Positions 1-7,512 of a DNA stretch of 43,596 nucleotides are shown piece by piece. This DNA is from a virus. The stretch's first letter is position 1. Each line of letters begins with the position of its first letter. Where the stretch lies: positions 1 to 43,596 of IMG/VR virus record IMGVR_UViG_3300018005_000023, one strand, 5' to 3'. A model generated the notes under the pieces. That model saw nothing but the letters and a program-made list of their open reading frames with translations, was not told the origin of the DNA and made no database searches. A program made the translations under genes and the position numbers.

Positions 1-403
1 GAGAATGGAGACAAACGCGACGATTCTAGGGGGAAATTGAGGCATCGCGGGTGCGACCGGCAAGCCTGCGAGGCGTCGTCGAATCAGCTCACTGCGGCCG
101 CCGGCAAGCGCTGCAGCGTAGCACGATTGTTCGCAGAGGCCCCGAATTGTCCCATTTTCAGACGCTCGCAGCGGGCTTTAATGTGCGATCCAGCGTCGAA
201 TCAACAACATGCGCGAATTATGAAAAGTTGACATAAACTCGGTTATCGGAACTCGGCGGGATACAGTATCGAATGGTACGCGCTCAGTCTCTCCGATGTC
301 GCGGCGCCGATGTTTGTCCACGGGGTGCCCCCCCGCCCGCCACTGCCTTTAAGGTCCGACTTTCATGAATTTTTTTGTGGAGTTTTGGGGTTTGGATTTC
401 GGG
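1..403. other. No convincing gene; possible control region
   Basis: Two overlapping forward frames of about 60 codons start with TTG or GTG, lack a Shine-Dalgarno sequence and resemble nothing I know, so I do not call them. The stretch holds an AT-richer patch around 215-245 with a TTGACA at 228-233 but no well-spaced -10, a small CGGGG/CCCCG hairpin at 321-335, a palindrome TTCATGAA at 362-369 and a run of seven T at about 370-376. It may be a regulatory or origin-like spacer, but nothing here proves it. Confidence 0.4.
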
Positions 404-787
404 CTAGTGGAGAGTCTTTGGCTTACTGTTTCTAGAAAGGAGGACACCAGGTCCGCATCTTTGGGGCTGGGATGAGGACATAATGTCCGCATAATTCGGC
501 TTTTTGCGGGGTGCGAAAACGCGGGAATTGAGGCGGTAGGTGGTGACTTTGTGGAGGCCGGTGTCGATGCCGGTGATGTATCGTTCGGCTTCGAGTTTGG
601 CTTGGCTGCGCCTGACCTGCCGGGCAGAAACCCCTGTGCGGGCGGAGATTTTGGCTTGACTGATGTAGCAGGTATCTTTGTACCACGCCTGGAAGGCCAT
701 TTCGGCGTAAACCAGTCTGTCGGATGGGCTTAGTTCTCTTGCGTGGAGGATTTCCTCGGGGAGTTTGGCGAATCGGGCGTAATTCAT
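404..787 (-). CDS. Winged-helix/helix-turn-helix protein, possible replication or regulatory protein
   Basis: The product is 127 residues from the ATG at 787. The open frame runs further up to 1042, but that extension is low-complexity, crosses the forward promoter and leader, and looks non-coding. Residues about 25-75 read as a helix-turn-helix: a helix resembling those that follow 'PSDRLVYAEM' in phage replication proteins, then 'ISQAKISARTGVSARQVRRS' with the turn glycine typical of winged-helix DNA-binding domains. The C-terminal part is basic and unstructured. It is the only leftward gene at this end of the window and is divergent from the packaging operon, a position often held by a regulator or replication initiator. 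No Shine-Dalgarno is obvious. Its function as repressor versus replication protein cannot be decided from the sequence. Confidence 0.7.
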   Translation of the reverse strand: MNYARFAKLPEEILHARELSPSDRLVYAEMAFQAWYKDTCYISQAKISARTGVSARQVRRSQAKLEAERYITGIDTGLHKVTTYRLNSRVFAPRKKPNYADIMSSSQPQRCGPGVLLSRNSKPKTLH

Positions 788-916
788 ACTCAGTGGCCGG
801 GCTGTCGATCCGGCCGGTTTGGAGTGGGGCGTGGCCTTCGAAGAACCGCCGCCCCGCCGGCAACCGAGAACGACACTCAAACATTTTCGGTCAGTTCTGT
901 CTGAATTGCAAGAGGC

Positions 917-945
917 TTGACACGCCTGCGGGTCCGGCGTATTCT
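917..945 (+). promoter_or_regulatory. Sigma70-like promoter of the packaging operon
   Basis: A perfect TTGACA (-35, 917-922) is followed after exactly 17 bases by TATTCT (-10, 940-945, four of six consensus bases). Transcription would start near 952 and reads into the first packaging-region gene at 1068. A weaker second candidate, TTGCAA (1032-1037) with 17 bases to TAGGCT (1055-1060), would start almost on the ATG at 1068. Confidence 0.65.
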
Positions 946-952
946 GCTGACA

Positions 953-1020
953 CGGGCGCAAGACTCCCTTCTCCTTGGAGCCCACAGCTGCGTAGGTTTC
1001 CTCCTCGCTCCTTGCGCCCG
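953..1020 (+). promoter_or_regulatory. Leader stem-loop in the 5' untranslated region
   Basis: CGGGCGCAAG (953-962) is perfectly complementary to CTTGCGCCCG (1011-1020). The 48-base loop contains a further small hairpin, CTCC-TT-GGAG (971-980). The base of the stem coincides with the predicted transcription start of the 917-945 promoter, so the mRNA would begin with this structure. It may protect the 5' end or bind a regulator. The pairing is read directly from the sequence; the role is inferred. Confidence 0.5.
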
Positions 1021-1067
1021 ACAAGCCCTTGTTGCAAATCAAGTGTACCGGGTGTAGGCTATAGGCG

Positions 1068-1256
1068 ATGCGAACCTACGGTGATCTGTCGGAAGAGGAA
1101 ATCCAGGAAGCGATCAACGATCCGGATTATCAGGAGCGCGTTGCTGAGGGGGTGCGGCGCATGGAGGAGGCTGCGAAGGAAATGGTCCGCCAGGTTGAAG
1201 TCGCTCAACGCCGTGCCAAGTTCCGCGTGATTCAGGGTGGCCGCGATGCCCCGTAA
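1068..1256 (+). CDS. Small hypothetical helical protein
   Basis: This 62-residue acidic-to-amphipathic protein is mostly predicted helix. Repeated glutamate, arginine and alanine heptads ('RRMEEAAKEMVRQVEVAQRR') suggest a short coiled coil. It is the first gene after the 917-945 promoter, and its end overlaps the start of the next gene by 11 bases, as expected of an operon member. There is no clear Shine-Dalgarno; the weak promoter noted at 1032-1060 would give a leaderless message. I do not recognise a family. A DNA-packaging accessory or regulatory role would be a guess from position only. Confidence 0.6.
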   Translation: MRTYGDLSEEEIQEAINDPDYQERVAEGVRRMEEAAKEMVRQVEVAQRRAKFRVIQGGRDAP

Positions 1257-1602
1257 GAAGCGCCGCCCGAAGAAGTGCCCGCACTGCGGCGGCCTGCTGC
1301 CGTTGCGGCGCGGCGTGGGGCAGAAGCCTTACGGGGAGGATGCGCGCCACCCGGACGAATTTCTGGGGGTCGATGAAATCACGACTTTGCGGTCCCGCGG
1401 TTGGACCATGCGGGCGATTGCCGAGGGCATGGAAGAGATGGGCTACCCGTTGCGCCGCGGGGCGAAGTGGAATCCAGGGACAGTGTGGAGGATCATTCGG
1501 CGTGAAGAGAAAAAGCAACAAGCCGGTCAACGAACTCATCGCCGGGCCGATGGAGTTGACCCCGCCGAACATCCAGACGGCGGCGCTGCAGCGGCTCAGT
1601 GA
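1246..1602 (+). CDS. Helix-turn-helix protein resembling the DNA-binding part of a serine recombinase
   Basis: The product is 118 residues from the ATG at 1246; a GTG at 1237 would add three. A basic N-terminus carries a CPHCGG half zinc-ribbon motif. Residues about 45-88 match the pattern seen in recombinase-associated helix-turn-helix domains: 'SRGWTMRAIAEGMEEMGYP', then 'RRGAKWNPGTVWRIIRR', i.e. 'rG.s...IA..L...G.p.r.G..W....V..il'. No recombinase catalytic serine domain is present, so it is a stand-alone DNA-binding protein. It lies between 1068-1256 and the putative small terminase, overlapping the latter by about 100 bases, and could help in packaging-site recognition or regulation. Confidence 0.65.
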   Translation: MPRKKRRPKKCPHCGGLLPLRRGVGQKPYGEDARHPDEFLGVDEITTLRSRGWTMRAIAEGMEEMGYPLRRGAKWNPGTVWRIIRREEKKQQAGQRTHRRADGVDPAEHPDGGAAAAQ

Positions 1603-2206
1603 GGCGCCGGCGGCGTTCGACGGTACGCTGGACGGGCTGGCGCGGCTGGTGCGGGTGCGCGACGCCGAGGGGGTGGAGGGGATCGCCGCCGCGCGCCAGC
1701 GGGTTGTCGAGTTGCTGCGCGGCGAGGAGGGCATGGAGAAGTTCGTCAAGACTTTCGACCGGCTGGTGCGGCGGCATGGGGTCAAGGGGCTGGAAGCGCC
1801 ATCGCTGGACCTGGTGGCCGCGCGCTCCGGCACGAACCGCTCTGCCTGCGTCGGCGCGATAGCTAAAGTGCTGCATCAATGGAACTTCGATGTGGCCAAA
1901 TTGGCGGTGACAGCGGTCTGCGCCGATTACTCCGTTCCCGTCGCGCGCTCGCTGGCCGCCGCCGCGCTGGACATCGAGAACGGGCATCGGGACCGGCGGC
2001 TGTTCATGGAAGCCGCGCGAGTCATAGCGCAACCCGGCTCCGGCGGCGCTATTCAGCAGGTCACGGTGAGCGCCCAGGCCAACAACACCAAAGTCGAGGC
2101 CGAACAGGCGGTCGTAGTGGTGGGCAAGGAACTGCCGTCATTCGAGGATGGGACCAAGAAAATGGCCGCCGCGCTGCGGATGATTCCGCCGGTCGAGGAT
2201 GAATAG
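1502..2206 (+). CDS. Putative terminase small subunit / DNA-binding packaging protein
   Basis: The product is 234 residues from a GTG at 1502, chosen because GGAGG (1487-1491) lies 10 bases upstream. The longer open frame from 1340 runs inside the preceding gene and is not used. Residues about 100-140 contain 'LDLVAARSGTNRSACVGAI', a helix-turn-helix-like segment. The C-terminal third is Ala/Val-rich and acidic. I do not recognise a defined small-terminase family. The assignment rests on a DNA-binding-like protein lying directly before the large terminase. It could instead be a regulator. Confidence 0.5.
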   Translation: MKRKSNKPVNELIAGPMELTPPNIQTAALQRLSEAPAAFDGTLDGLARLVRVRDAEGVEGIAAARQRVVELLRGEEGMEKFVKTFDRLVRRHGVKGLEAPSLDLVAARSGTNRSACVGAIAKVLHQWNFDVAKLAVTAVCADYSVPVARSLAAAALDIENGHRDRRLFMEAARVIAQPGSGGAIQQVTVSAQANNTKVEAEQAVVVVGKELPSFEDGTKKMAAALRMIPPVEDE

Positions 2207-2210
2207 GGTT

Positions 2211-2216
2211 TATAAT
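2211..2216 (+). promoter_or_regulatory. Perfect -10 box for a possible leaderless terminase transcript
   Basis: TATAAT lies eight bases before the ATG at 2225. A transcript started from it would begin at or next to the start codon. No Shine-Dalgarno precedes that ATG, which fits leaderless translation. No acceptable -35 is seen at 16-18 bases upstream. Confidence 0.35.
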
Positions 2217-2224
2217 CCAAGCGG

Positions 2225-4414
2225 ATGTACTCAAGGCGGAGTGTTGACTTAGGTTTGCAGATTGCCGAACAAGAGTTGGGCTTCGAGCCGATCTATCACT
2301 CCGTCGATGCGTGTGACCAGTCGGTAGCCCACTTCAACGACAAGTACGACAAATTTTTCGACGACTACGGCATGCTGCCCGGTGCCACCGGCGCTCCCAA
2401 GCTGCTGTTTGACGAAGACGAAACGCGCTGGGTCGAGAACGAGCGCAAGTTGTGCATGGTGGATTATCTGTACTTTGCGACTCGGTATGGGTTCATCCTT
2501 TCGGGCCAGGAAATGATCCACTATTGCCCCAACAAGGGGCAGCTTATCGCCAACGACATCCGTGGCATCCTGGAAGACCTGGGTTGGGCCATTATTCTGC
2601 TGTTTCTCAAGGCCCGCCAGGTGGGCATCACCACCGACTCGCAGATGGTGGTAGCGCACCGCACATTTTTCTACCCCAACATCGTCGCTATCACTGGCTC
2701 CTCGGACAAGGAACGCTCGGCCGAGATGGTCGAGAAGTACCACGCGCTGTACGATCTGATGCCGTGGTGGCTGCGGCCCGAGCGCACCGCCAACCGCGCC
2801 GGCACGCGCTCCGTATTCGGGCGCCAGAATTCGCGGCTCATCATTCAGCATGGCGCGCAGAAGTTCGACATCGGCCGCGGCAACACGCCGAACATATTCC
2901 ACCTCAGCGAGTTAGCATCGTACCTCAATGCCGAAGACCTGATCGACGCCGGGCTGATGCCTGCGGTCCACGAGTCGCCCGACGTGCTGGGCATCGGCGA
3001 GTCCACCGGAGAAGGCCCATTCGGCTGGCTGTTCAAGACTTGGGAGCAGTGTAAGCGCAATTACTGGAAGCGCAACGGCCGGGCGCGCTGGTGTACGGTG
3101 TTTCTGCCGTGGTTCGTGCGCGAGGACTACTACCCCACCCCGACCTGGCTCAAACGCAATCCCGTCCCTCCCGACTGGCGCCCGATGGGCGTGACGGTCG
3201 CCCATGCCGAGCGCGCCCGTAAATACGTTCTGGCCAACGACCAGTTGCGCAAACACTACCCCGAGAACTGGCAGATGCCGCGGCATCAGATGTGGTTCTG
3301 GGAGTCTACCCGCGAGGACCACCGCGCCAAAAAAGAATTGGCCAAGTTTCTGCACGAGTTCGCCGCCGACGACTTGGAAGCCTTCATGGCTTCGGGCGAG
3401 TCGGTGTTCGACGTGGACACGATTTCGGATTACAACCACTCCTGCGAGGAGCCGGTGGGCGTGTTCGGCTTCCGCGCCGCGCAAAGCATCCTGCCCGGCC
3501 GATTGCAGGCCGACGAGCGCGACCGCGACACCTCGCGCCGGATACTCGAAATCGGCCCGTACCAGTTGGTGCCGCTGCGCTGGGAAGGCTGGCAGACTTC
3601 CAGCGTGGACGGGAAGGTCCTGATTTTCGAGTGGCCGGAAGAGACCGCTACTTACGGGTTCGGAGTCGATACCGGCGACGGCGTGGGCATGGACAACACC
3701 GTCATCGAAGGGTTACGCAAGGGAGACTTAGAACGCTGCGACGGTCAGGTGTGCGAGTTCGCTTCCAACTACGTGAACGCCATGGACTTAGCGCCAATGA
3801 TGCACTGCCTTGCGCTGTTCTATCAAGGGGCGCGCACTTGCCAGCCAAAGATCGCTATCGAAACCGGGCTAAATGGCGAAATCACGCAGCTTGAATTGAA
3901 GAAATGGGGCTGGTCGAATTTCCACGATTGGCGGCGCTACGACCGCCGTAAACCGGAACGCACCGCCACGCGTATCGGCTTCGTCACTAACCGCTGGTCG
4001 CGGCCCATGCTGATCGACCTGCTGGTGAAGGCTTTGCGCGACGGAGAAATCGACATCAACAGCCCCGAGTTTGTGCGCGAGATGCAGGCCCTGCACCGCG
4101 ACGAAGACGTGCAAGCCATGCGCGCCGAGAGTGGCCAGAAGGACGACCGCTTCATGGCGCTGGGGATCATCTATCTGTCGCTTCACATTCTGGAAGTGAC
4201 AGGTAAGGCCCAGAGTATCAGCTACTTACGCCAGAAGAGGCAATCTGACGGCCCGTTGCGCTACATTGACGCCAATCTGGGGTCGCGCGAGGAGCCGCGG
4301 ATCATCCTGCCGGGCGAGGAGCGGGCGGGCGCCAGCCGGCTAACGGAATTTTTCGGGACGCAGTATAGCGTCTCCCACCCCGGCGCGTTGGACCAGATGG
4401 AGGCGGAGTTATGA
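2225..4414 (+). CDS. terL: Terminase large subunit (DNA-packaging ATPase/nuclease)
   Basis: The 729-residue motor protein drives DNA into the prohead and cuts it. The ATPase domain shows a classic phage Walker A, 'KARQVGITT' (residues 129-137), then a hydrophobic strand ending in Ser-Glu ('NIFHLSELASY') as Walker B-like. The RNase H-fold nuclease domain begins with 'YGFGVDTGDG', with Asp482 as the expected first metal ligand. A second acidic strand lies at 'IAIETGLNGEIT', and the late Asp in 'KDDRFMALGIIYLSL' completes the site. Length is slightly above the common 450-650. The ATG has no Shine-Dalgarno but sits just behind a perfect -10 box. The stop overlaps the next start (ATGA). Confidence 0.93.
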   Translation: MYSRRSVDLGLQIAEQELGFEPIYHSVDACDQSVAHFNDKYDKFFDDYGMLPGATGAPKLLFDEDETRWVENERKLCMVDYLYFATRYGFILSGQEMIHYCPNKGQLIANDIRGILEDLGWAIILLFLKARQVGITTDSQMVVAHRTFFYPNIVAITGSSDKERSAEMVEKYHALYDLMPWWLRPERTANRAGTRSVFGRQNSRLIIQHGAQKFDIGRGNTPNIFHLSELASYLNAEDLIDAGLMPAVHESPDVLGIGESTGEGPFGWLFKTWEQCKRNYWKRNGRARWCTVFLPWFVREDYYPTPTWLKRNPVPPDWRPMGVTVAHAERARKYVLANDQLRKHYPENWQMPRHQMWFWESTREDHRAKKELAKFLHEFAADDLEAFMASGESVFDVDTISDYNHSCEEPVGVFGFRAAQSILPGRLQADERDRDTSRRILEIGPYQLVPLRWEGWQTSSVDGKVLIFEWPEETATYGFGVDTGDGVGMDNTVIEGLRKGDLERCDGQVCEFASNYVNAMDLAPMMHCLALFYQGARTCQPKIAIETGLNGEITQLELKKWGWSNFHDWRRYDRRKPERTATRIGFVTNRWSRPMLIDLLVKALRDGEIDINSPEFVREMQALHRDEDVQAMRAESGQKDDRFMALGIIYLSLHILEVTGKAQSISYLRQKRQSDGPLRYIDANLGSREEPRIILPGEERAGASRLTEFFGTQYSVSHPGALDQMEAEL

Positions 4415-4956
4415 GCGACCGCGTGCTGTACGTCTGCGAAGCCTGCGGGCACGAAGGGCGGCACTGGTTCAGAAAAAACAGGCATCTGTGCTGTGCCGCC
4501 TGCGAGGTGCAACTGGAGTTTATCGGCACGGGCGAGGACTGGGCGCCGGAACCGACTGAGTTCTGGAAGCGGCCTGACGGAACGTACACCCTCCCCGGTC
4601 AGCGCGGGGCCAAGATGCCCGCCGAATACGAGCGCATCGAAGTCCAGGAGACGCACGAGAAACGCCGCATCGTCCGCGAAATCGAACGCGAGGAGCGCGA
4701 GAAATGGGAGCGGGTACAGATTGGCAAGGACCGGCTCAGCGAGATAAACACAGCCGCCTGTCGCTCGGCACTGCGTGACCGGATGCAGTCGATGTCTCCG
4801 GCGCAACGCGACTTCGCCCGCTTCGCAATGGATCAAAACAACCAGAAACCGCGTCCCCAGTGGCGCGGAGCCTTCTATCTGCAGGCGCTGGAATTCGACG
4901 CCTCAAACAGGGAACCCTATCGTGGACCTGACGGGCTTGGGAGAGGAAGAAAGTAA
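4411..4956 (+). CDS. Zinc-ribbon protein between terminase and portal
   Basis: This 181-residue protein carries an N-terminal zinc-ribbon, Cys9-x2-Cys12 and Cys27/28 to Cys31. A highly charged helix follows at about residues 72-110 (Glu/Arg/Lys repeats, likely coiled coil). The C-terminal part is basic and ends in a Gly-Arg-Lys tail. The start codon overlaps the terminase stop by four bases and the portal gene begins at the next base, so the three are translationally coupled. The setting suggests a packaging or portal-assembly partner, but I know no family that fixes its function. Tight coupling and the clear metal-binding motif make it a real gene. Confidence 0.85.
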   Translation: MSDRVLYVCEACGHEGRHWFRKNRHLCCAACEVQLEFIGTGEDWAPEPTEFWKRPDGTYTLPGQRGAKMPAEYERIEVQETHEKRRIVREIEREEREKWERVQIGKDRLSEINTAACRSALRDRMQSMSPAQRDFARFAMDQNNQKPRPQWRGAFYLQALEFDASNREPYRGPDGLGRGRK

Positions 4957-7008
4957 ATGCCTTTTGACCGCGATCTTTACGAAGCGCCGTCGTACCTCGA
5001 TACGCTGGCCAACAAAGACGGCATCCAGGAACTGACACTGGGGCGAATGAAGGAACTGCGCGACATGGGCCGCGCGTTCATCGAATCACAGCCCGCCTGG
5101 GCGGAGTTGCCGCGCGCCTACGAGATTCTGTCGGGCGACAACATGCCGCAGAAACTGACCGGCTATTCCACGGTACACGTCAACCGCATCAAGCGCAATT
5201 TCCGCGATTTGGTGGCCACGGTGTCGAACCTCAAGCCAGCCGGCCAGGCGGTGACGAAGAAGAAAGAGGCCGCAGTCAGTGTGGACCGGCTCAACAAGAT
5301 GAAAAACCTGTGGTGGATCGTCACCAAGCAGGATCGCAAGTACCGTCAAGGCTGCCAGTACGCCTGTGGTCTCGGCACGGCCTATCTGGAACTGTGGTGG
5401 GACAACAATTTCTACGGGTTCGGCGACGGCGAAATCGCCTGCAAGGTGCATGGCCCGTCCGATGTTCTTCCGGTCATGCTGACCGAGGACTTCGATTTGC
5501 AGAAAGCGTATGCCGTCACAGTCTGCGAAGAGGTGCCGCTGCACCTGGTGCTCGCGGCCTATCCCGCATTGCAGCATAAGATTGAGCCTTCACGTAGCGT
5601 ACCGGGTTGGATCGGCCGCGCTTGGGATCGCATGAAGCGCGCGGTAGGCAACCCCAATGGAGTGCTGGGAAACCTCGACACCCCACAACGCTCCTTCGGA
5701 CGCCAGATGCCGGTGGTGGACGTTTACACCACCTACATCATGGACACTTCCGTAAACAACACCGGGCGGCGCATCCCGATGGGCGATCCAGGGACCAGTT
5801 GGCAGTACGAAGTGCCGTTCGTGGGGCAGATGATCCCGGCCGGCGTGCGCGACCTGCAGGGCAAGATGATTATGAAGCCCGCCGACGAGGACGATGCGCG
5901 CCTGTTCCCGCTGCGGCGCCGGGTGATCTGGACCGATACCTGCATCCTCAAGGACGGCACCAGCCCGTTCCTGCACGGTCGTGTGCCGCTAGTGCCGATG
6001 CGCTTCGACGATTACGCCTGGGAGTACCTGGGCCACTCTATCGTTCAGGATACTTGGCGGATTCAGAAAGCCATCAACCAGATTCTGCGGGCGGTGGTGG
6101 ATAGCGTGCTGGTGCGCCTGCAGCCGCCGCTGAAGCACGACCCCAACCTGATCGACAAAACGGCGATGGCGCGCATCAACACCCGCAAGCCAGGGCAGAC
6201 GGTCGAAGTCAGCAGTGGCATGGGCAACCCTATCGAGCCGTTGCTGCCGGTGCAGCATTGGGACGTCCCGCAGTGGATTCTGCAGGTCGTCTCGCTGCTG
6301 TTTGAGAATCTGGACAACCTGAGCGTGGTTAAGGATCTGATGGCGGTGGCCAAGGCTAAGCAGGTGCCCAGCGCCGATTCCATCGAAAAGATCCTGGAAC
6401 AGGCCGGCCCGGTAGTGCAGGACATCGCCCGCGGCGGCGAGGTCGCCACGCAGGAACTGGACGCTCTGTTCTACCCGCTGGCGCTGCAATTCTGGGATTC
6501 GCAGAAGGTGTTCCACCTGCTGGGCGAAGATGGCGCGGTCCAGGAGATGATCGATTTTCGTCCCGGCGAACTCATCCCCTCGCATCTGCCGGGCGAAGAT
6601 CCGCGCGCTGGCTCGTCGATCTACACCCAGTGGGAACGGGTGCGCTGGACAATCAAACAGCTTTCATATGTGATTGAGCCGTACAGCCAGGCGCAGGTGT
6701 CGAGAATCGGACGCAACCTGATTCTGATGCAGGCTAAGAAGGCGGGCGTTACGGTTTCGGCTCATACCATTGGCAAGGGCTTGGGCCTCAATATGGGCGA
6801 ACTGCCCGCGATGCGTAATGGCAAACCTCCAGTCACCGAGCCAGAGAAGTGGGAGGTCGAGCAGGAATGGATGCACGCCTTGCAGGAAGACCTCAGCGTG
6901 GGACAGCAGGGCGATGGCGGCGGGCCGGGGCGGCCCAATGTAAATCGCAAACCGCCCTCGATTGCGCAAAAAGATCAAGGGACAAGATCTACCGTTAAGA
7001 CGAGTTAA
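4957..7008 (+). CDS. Portal protein (head-tail connector)
   Basis: This 683-residue protein follows the terminase and zinc-ribbon genes and precedes scaffold and capsid genes, the usual portal position. Its length and composition match podovirus portals: an N-terminal helical part with 'VHVNRIKRNFRDLVATV', a central beta-rich wing, an aromatic stem region around 'DDYAWEYLGHSIVQDTWR', then 'IQKAINQILRAVVDSVLVR' typical of the conserved portal helix. The C-terminus is basic and disordered. The ATG at 4957 has GAGAGGAAG upstream. It would form the dodecameric ring through which DNA passes. Identification combines position and weak sequence resemblance. Confidence 0.82.
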   Translation: MPFDRDLYEAPSYLDTLANKDGIQELTLGRMKELRDMGRAFIESQPAWAELPRAYEILSGDNMPQKLTGYSTVHVNRIKRNFRDLVATVSNLKPAGQAVTKKKEAAVSVDRLNKMKNLWWIVTKQDRKYRQGCQYACGLGTAYLELWWDNNFYGFGDGEIACKVHGPSDVLPVMLTEDFDLQKAYAVTVCEEVPLHLVLAAYPALQHKIEPSRSVPGWIGRAWDRMKRAVGNPNGVLGNLDTPQRSFGRQMPVVDVYTTYIMDTSVNNTGRRIPMGDPGTSWQYEVPFVGQMIPAGVRDLQGKMIMKPADEDDARLFPLRRRVIWTDTCILKDGTSPFLHGRVPLVPMRFDDYAWEYLGHSIVQDTWRIQKAINQILRAVVDSVLVRLQPPLKHDPNLIDKTAMARINTRKPGQTVEVSSGMGNPIEPLLPVQHWDVPQWILQVVSLLFENLDNLSVVKDLMAVAKAKQVPSADSIEKILEQAGPVVQDIARGGEVATQELDALFYPLALQFWDSQKVFHLLGEDGAVQEMIDFRPGELIPSHLPGEDPRAGSSIYTQWERVRWTIKQLSYVIEPYSQAQVSRIGRNLILMQAKKAGVTVSAHTIGKGLGLNMGELPAMRNGKPPVTEPEKWEVEQEWMHALQEDLSVGQQGDGGGPGRPNVNRKPPSIAQKDQGTRSTVKTS

Positions 7009-7009
7009 C

Positions 7010-7219
7010 ATGATTCGCCTGCTGTTTTCAGCCCACGAACTGCGCGAGACGATCCAGACTATCGCGCAACGCAAGTTGACCGGCAAACTGGAGATCAATT
7101 TCAGCCAGGGAACGCCCGCCGGGCGGATCGTCTGGGAGGTGCGCCCGAAGCCCTTTCCAGCCCCGGCGCCGCGTGGAGACCGCCGAAAGGGGTTGACAGA
7201 ACAAAACATACAGGCATAG
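7010..7219 (+). CDS. Small hypothetical protein after the portal gene
   Basis: The product is 69 residues from the ATG at 7010, which follows the portal stop by one base and has a weak purine-rich upstream stretch; the longer frame from a TTG at 6962 lies inside the portal gene. It starts with a helix ('AHELRETIQTIAQRKLTGKL'), then a short strand 'EINFSQG', and ends in a basic proline-rich tail. The 3' end of the gene contains the promoter at 7193-7220. No family recognised. Confidence 0.6.
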   Translation: MIRLLFSAHELRETIQTIAQRKLTGKLEINFSQGTPAGRIVWEVRPKPFPAPAPRGDRRKGLTEQNIQA

Positions 7220-7220
7220 T
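7193..7220 (+). promoter_or_regulatory. Promoter-like site before the head-assembly genes
   Basis: A perfect TTGACA (7193-7198), 16 bases, then CATAGT (7215-7220, four of six consensus bases). It sits at the end of the 7010-7219 gene and would start transcription near 7227. The first element downstream is the terminator-like hairpin at 7261-7295, so it could produce a short RNA of about 70 bases or, by read-through, the capsid mRNA. Confidence 0.55.
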
Positions 7221-7260
7221 CTAGGTTTGAAGGATTAGCGCAACGGGTTTGTGAAAACAG

Positions 7261-7295
7261 CGGCGCTTCCGGTGAAAGCCGGGGGCGCCGTTTTT
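7261..7295 (+). terminator. Intrinsic terminator or attenuator
   Basis: CGGCGC (7261-7266) pairs with GCGCCG (7285-7290), with an inner CCGG/CCGG stem, immediately followed by TTTTTG. This is the standard form of a rho-independent terminator. It lies about 35 bases after the predicted start of the 7193-7220 promoter. Confidence 0.7.
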
Positions 7296-7326
7296 GTTTG
7301 CCCGCTGCCGGAAAGGAGCTGCCTCG

Positions 7327-7389
7327 ATGATCCCTCTGAACACTATTTGTGATCGCCGGAAGCGTGGCCACAAGCGCGGCAAGAAGTAG
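7327..7389 (+). CDS. 20-residue basic peptide
   Basis: ATG at 7327 is preceded by a strong Shine-Dalgarno, AAAGGAG (7312-7318), with 8-base spacing. The peptide, MIPLNTICDRRKRGHKRGKK, has ten Arg, Lys or His residues in its last twelve, so it is strongly basic and could bind RNA or DNA. It could also be a leader peptide that controls the structured RNA downstream. The good ribosome site argues for translation; the size argues for caution. Confidence 0.5.
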   Translation: MIPLNTICDRRKRGHKRGKK

Positions 7390-7414
7390 GCCAACCTGCT
7401 CCGCGTAGAACGAG

Positions 7415-7489
7415 CGAACCGTAACAGGTTCGGTCCCCTACCGAAGCAAGGGTAAACGCGGGGCGGCGGCGTCCGCGCGCAGTCGCCCC
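7415..7489 (+). promoter_or_regulatory. Alternative RNA hairpins between two tiny ORFs
   Basis: CGAACC (7415-7420) pairs with GGTTCG (7427-7432). Overlapping it, TTCGGT (7429-7434) pairs with ACCGAA (7440-7445), so the two helices exclude each other. A third, GC-rich hairpin follows: GGGGCG (7460-7465) with CGCCCC (7484-7489), enclosing GCGG/CCGC (7466-7476). Mutually exclusive helices next to a short translated peptide are typical of attenuation, but also occur by chance in GC-rich DNA. Confidence 0.4.
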
Positions 7490-7512
7490 AATCGAACGCA
7501 GTGGTGCGAAAC

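Noticed and set aside
37-236. Two overlapping forward frames of about 60 codons
   Set aside because: Non-ATG starts, no Shine-Dalgarno and no recognisable composition.
228-267. TTGACA as promoter with TACAGT
   Set aside because: The spacing is 28 bases, far outside the 16-18 needed.
404-1042. Full-length 212-residue leftward frame
   Set aside because: The upstream 85 residues cross the forward promoter and stem-loop and look low-complexity; the internal ATG at 787 gives a compact helix-turn-helix protein.
1114-1833. Long leftward frames across the packaging genes
   Set aside because: They are antisense shadows of the GC-rich genes 1068-2206 and lack any signals.
7411-7450. Possible tRNA T-arm (GGTTCG) and tRNA gene
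   Set aside because: No acceptor, D or anticodon stems can be paired around it; hairpins are better explained as a leader structure.
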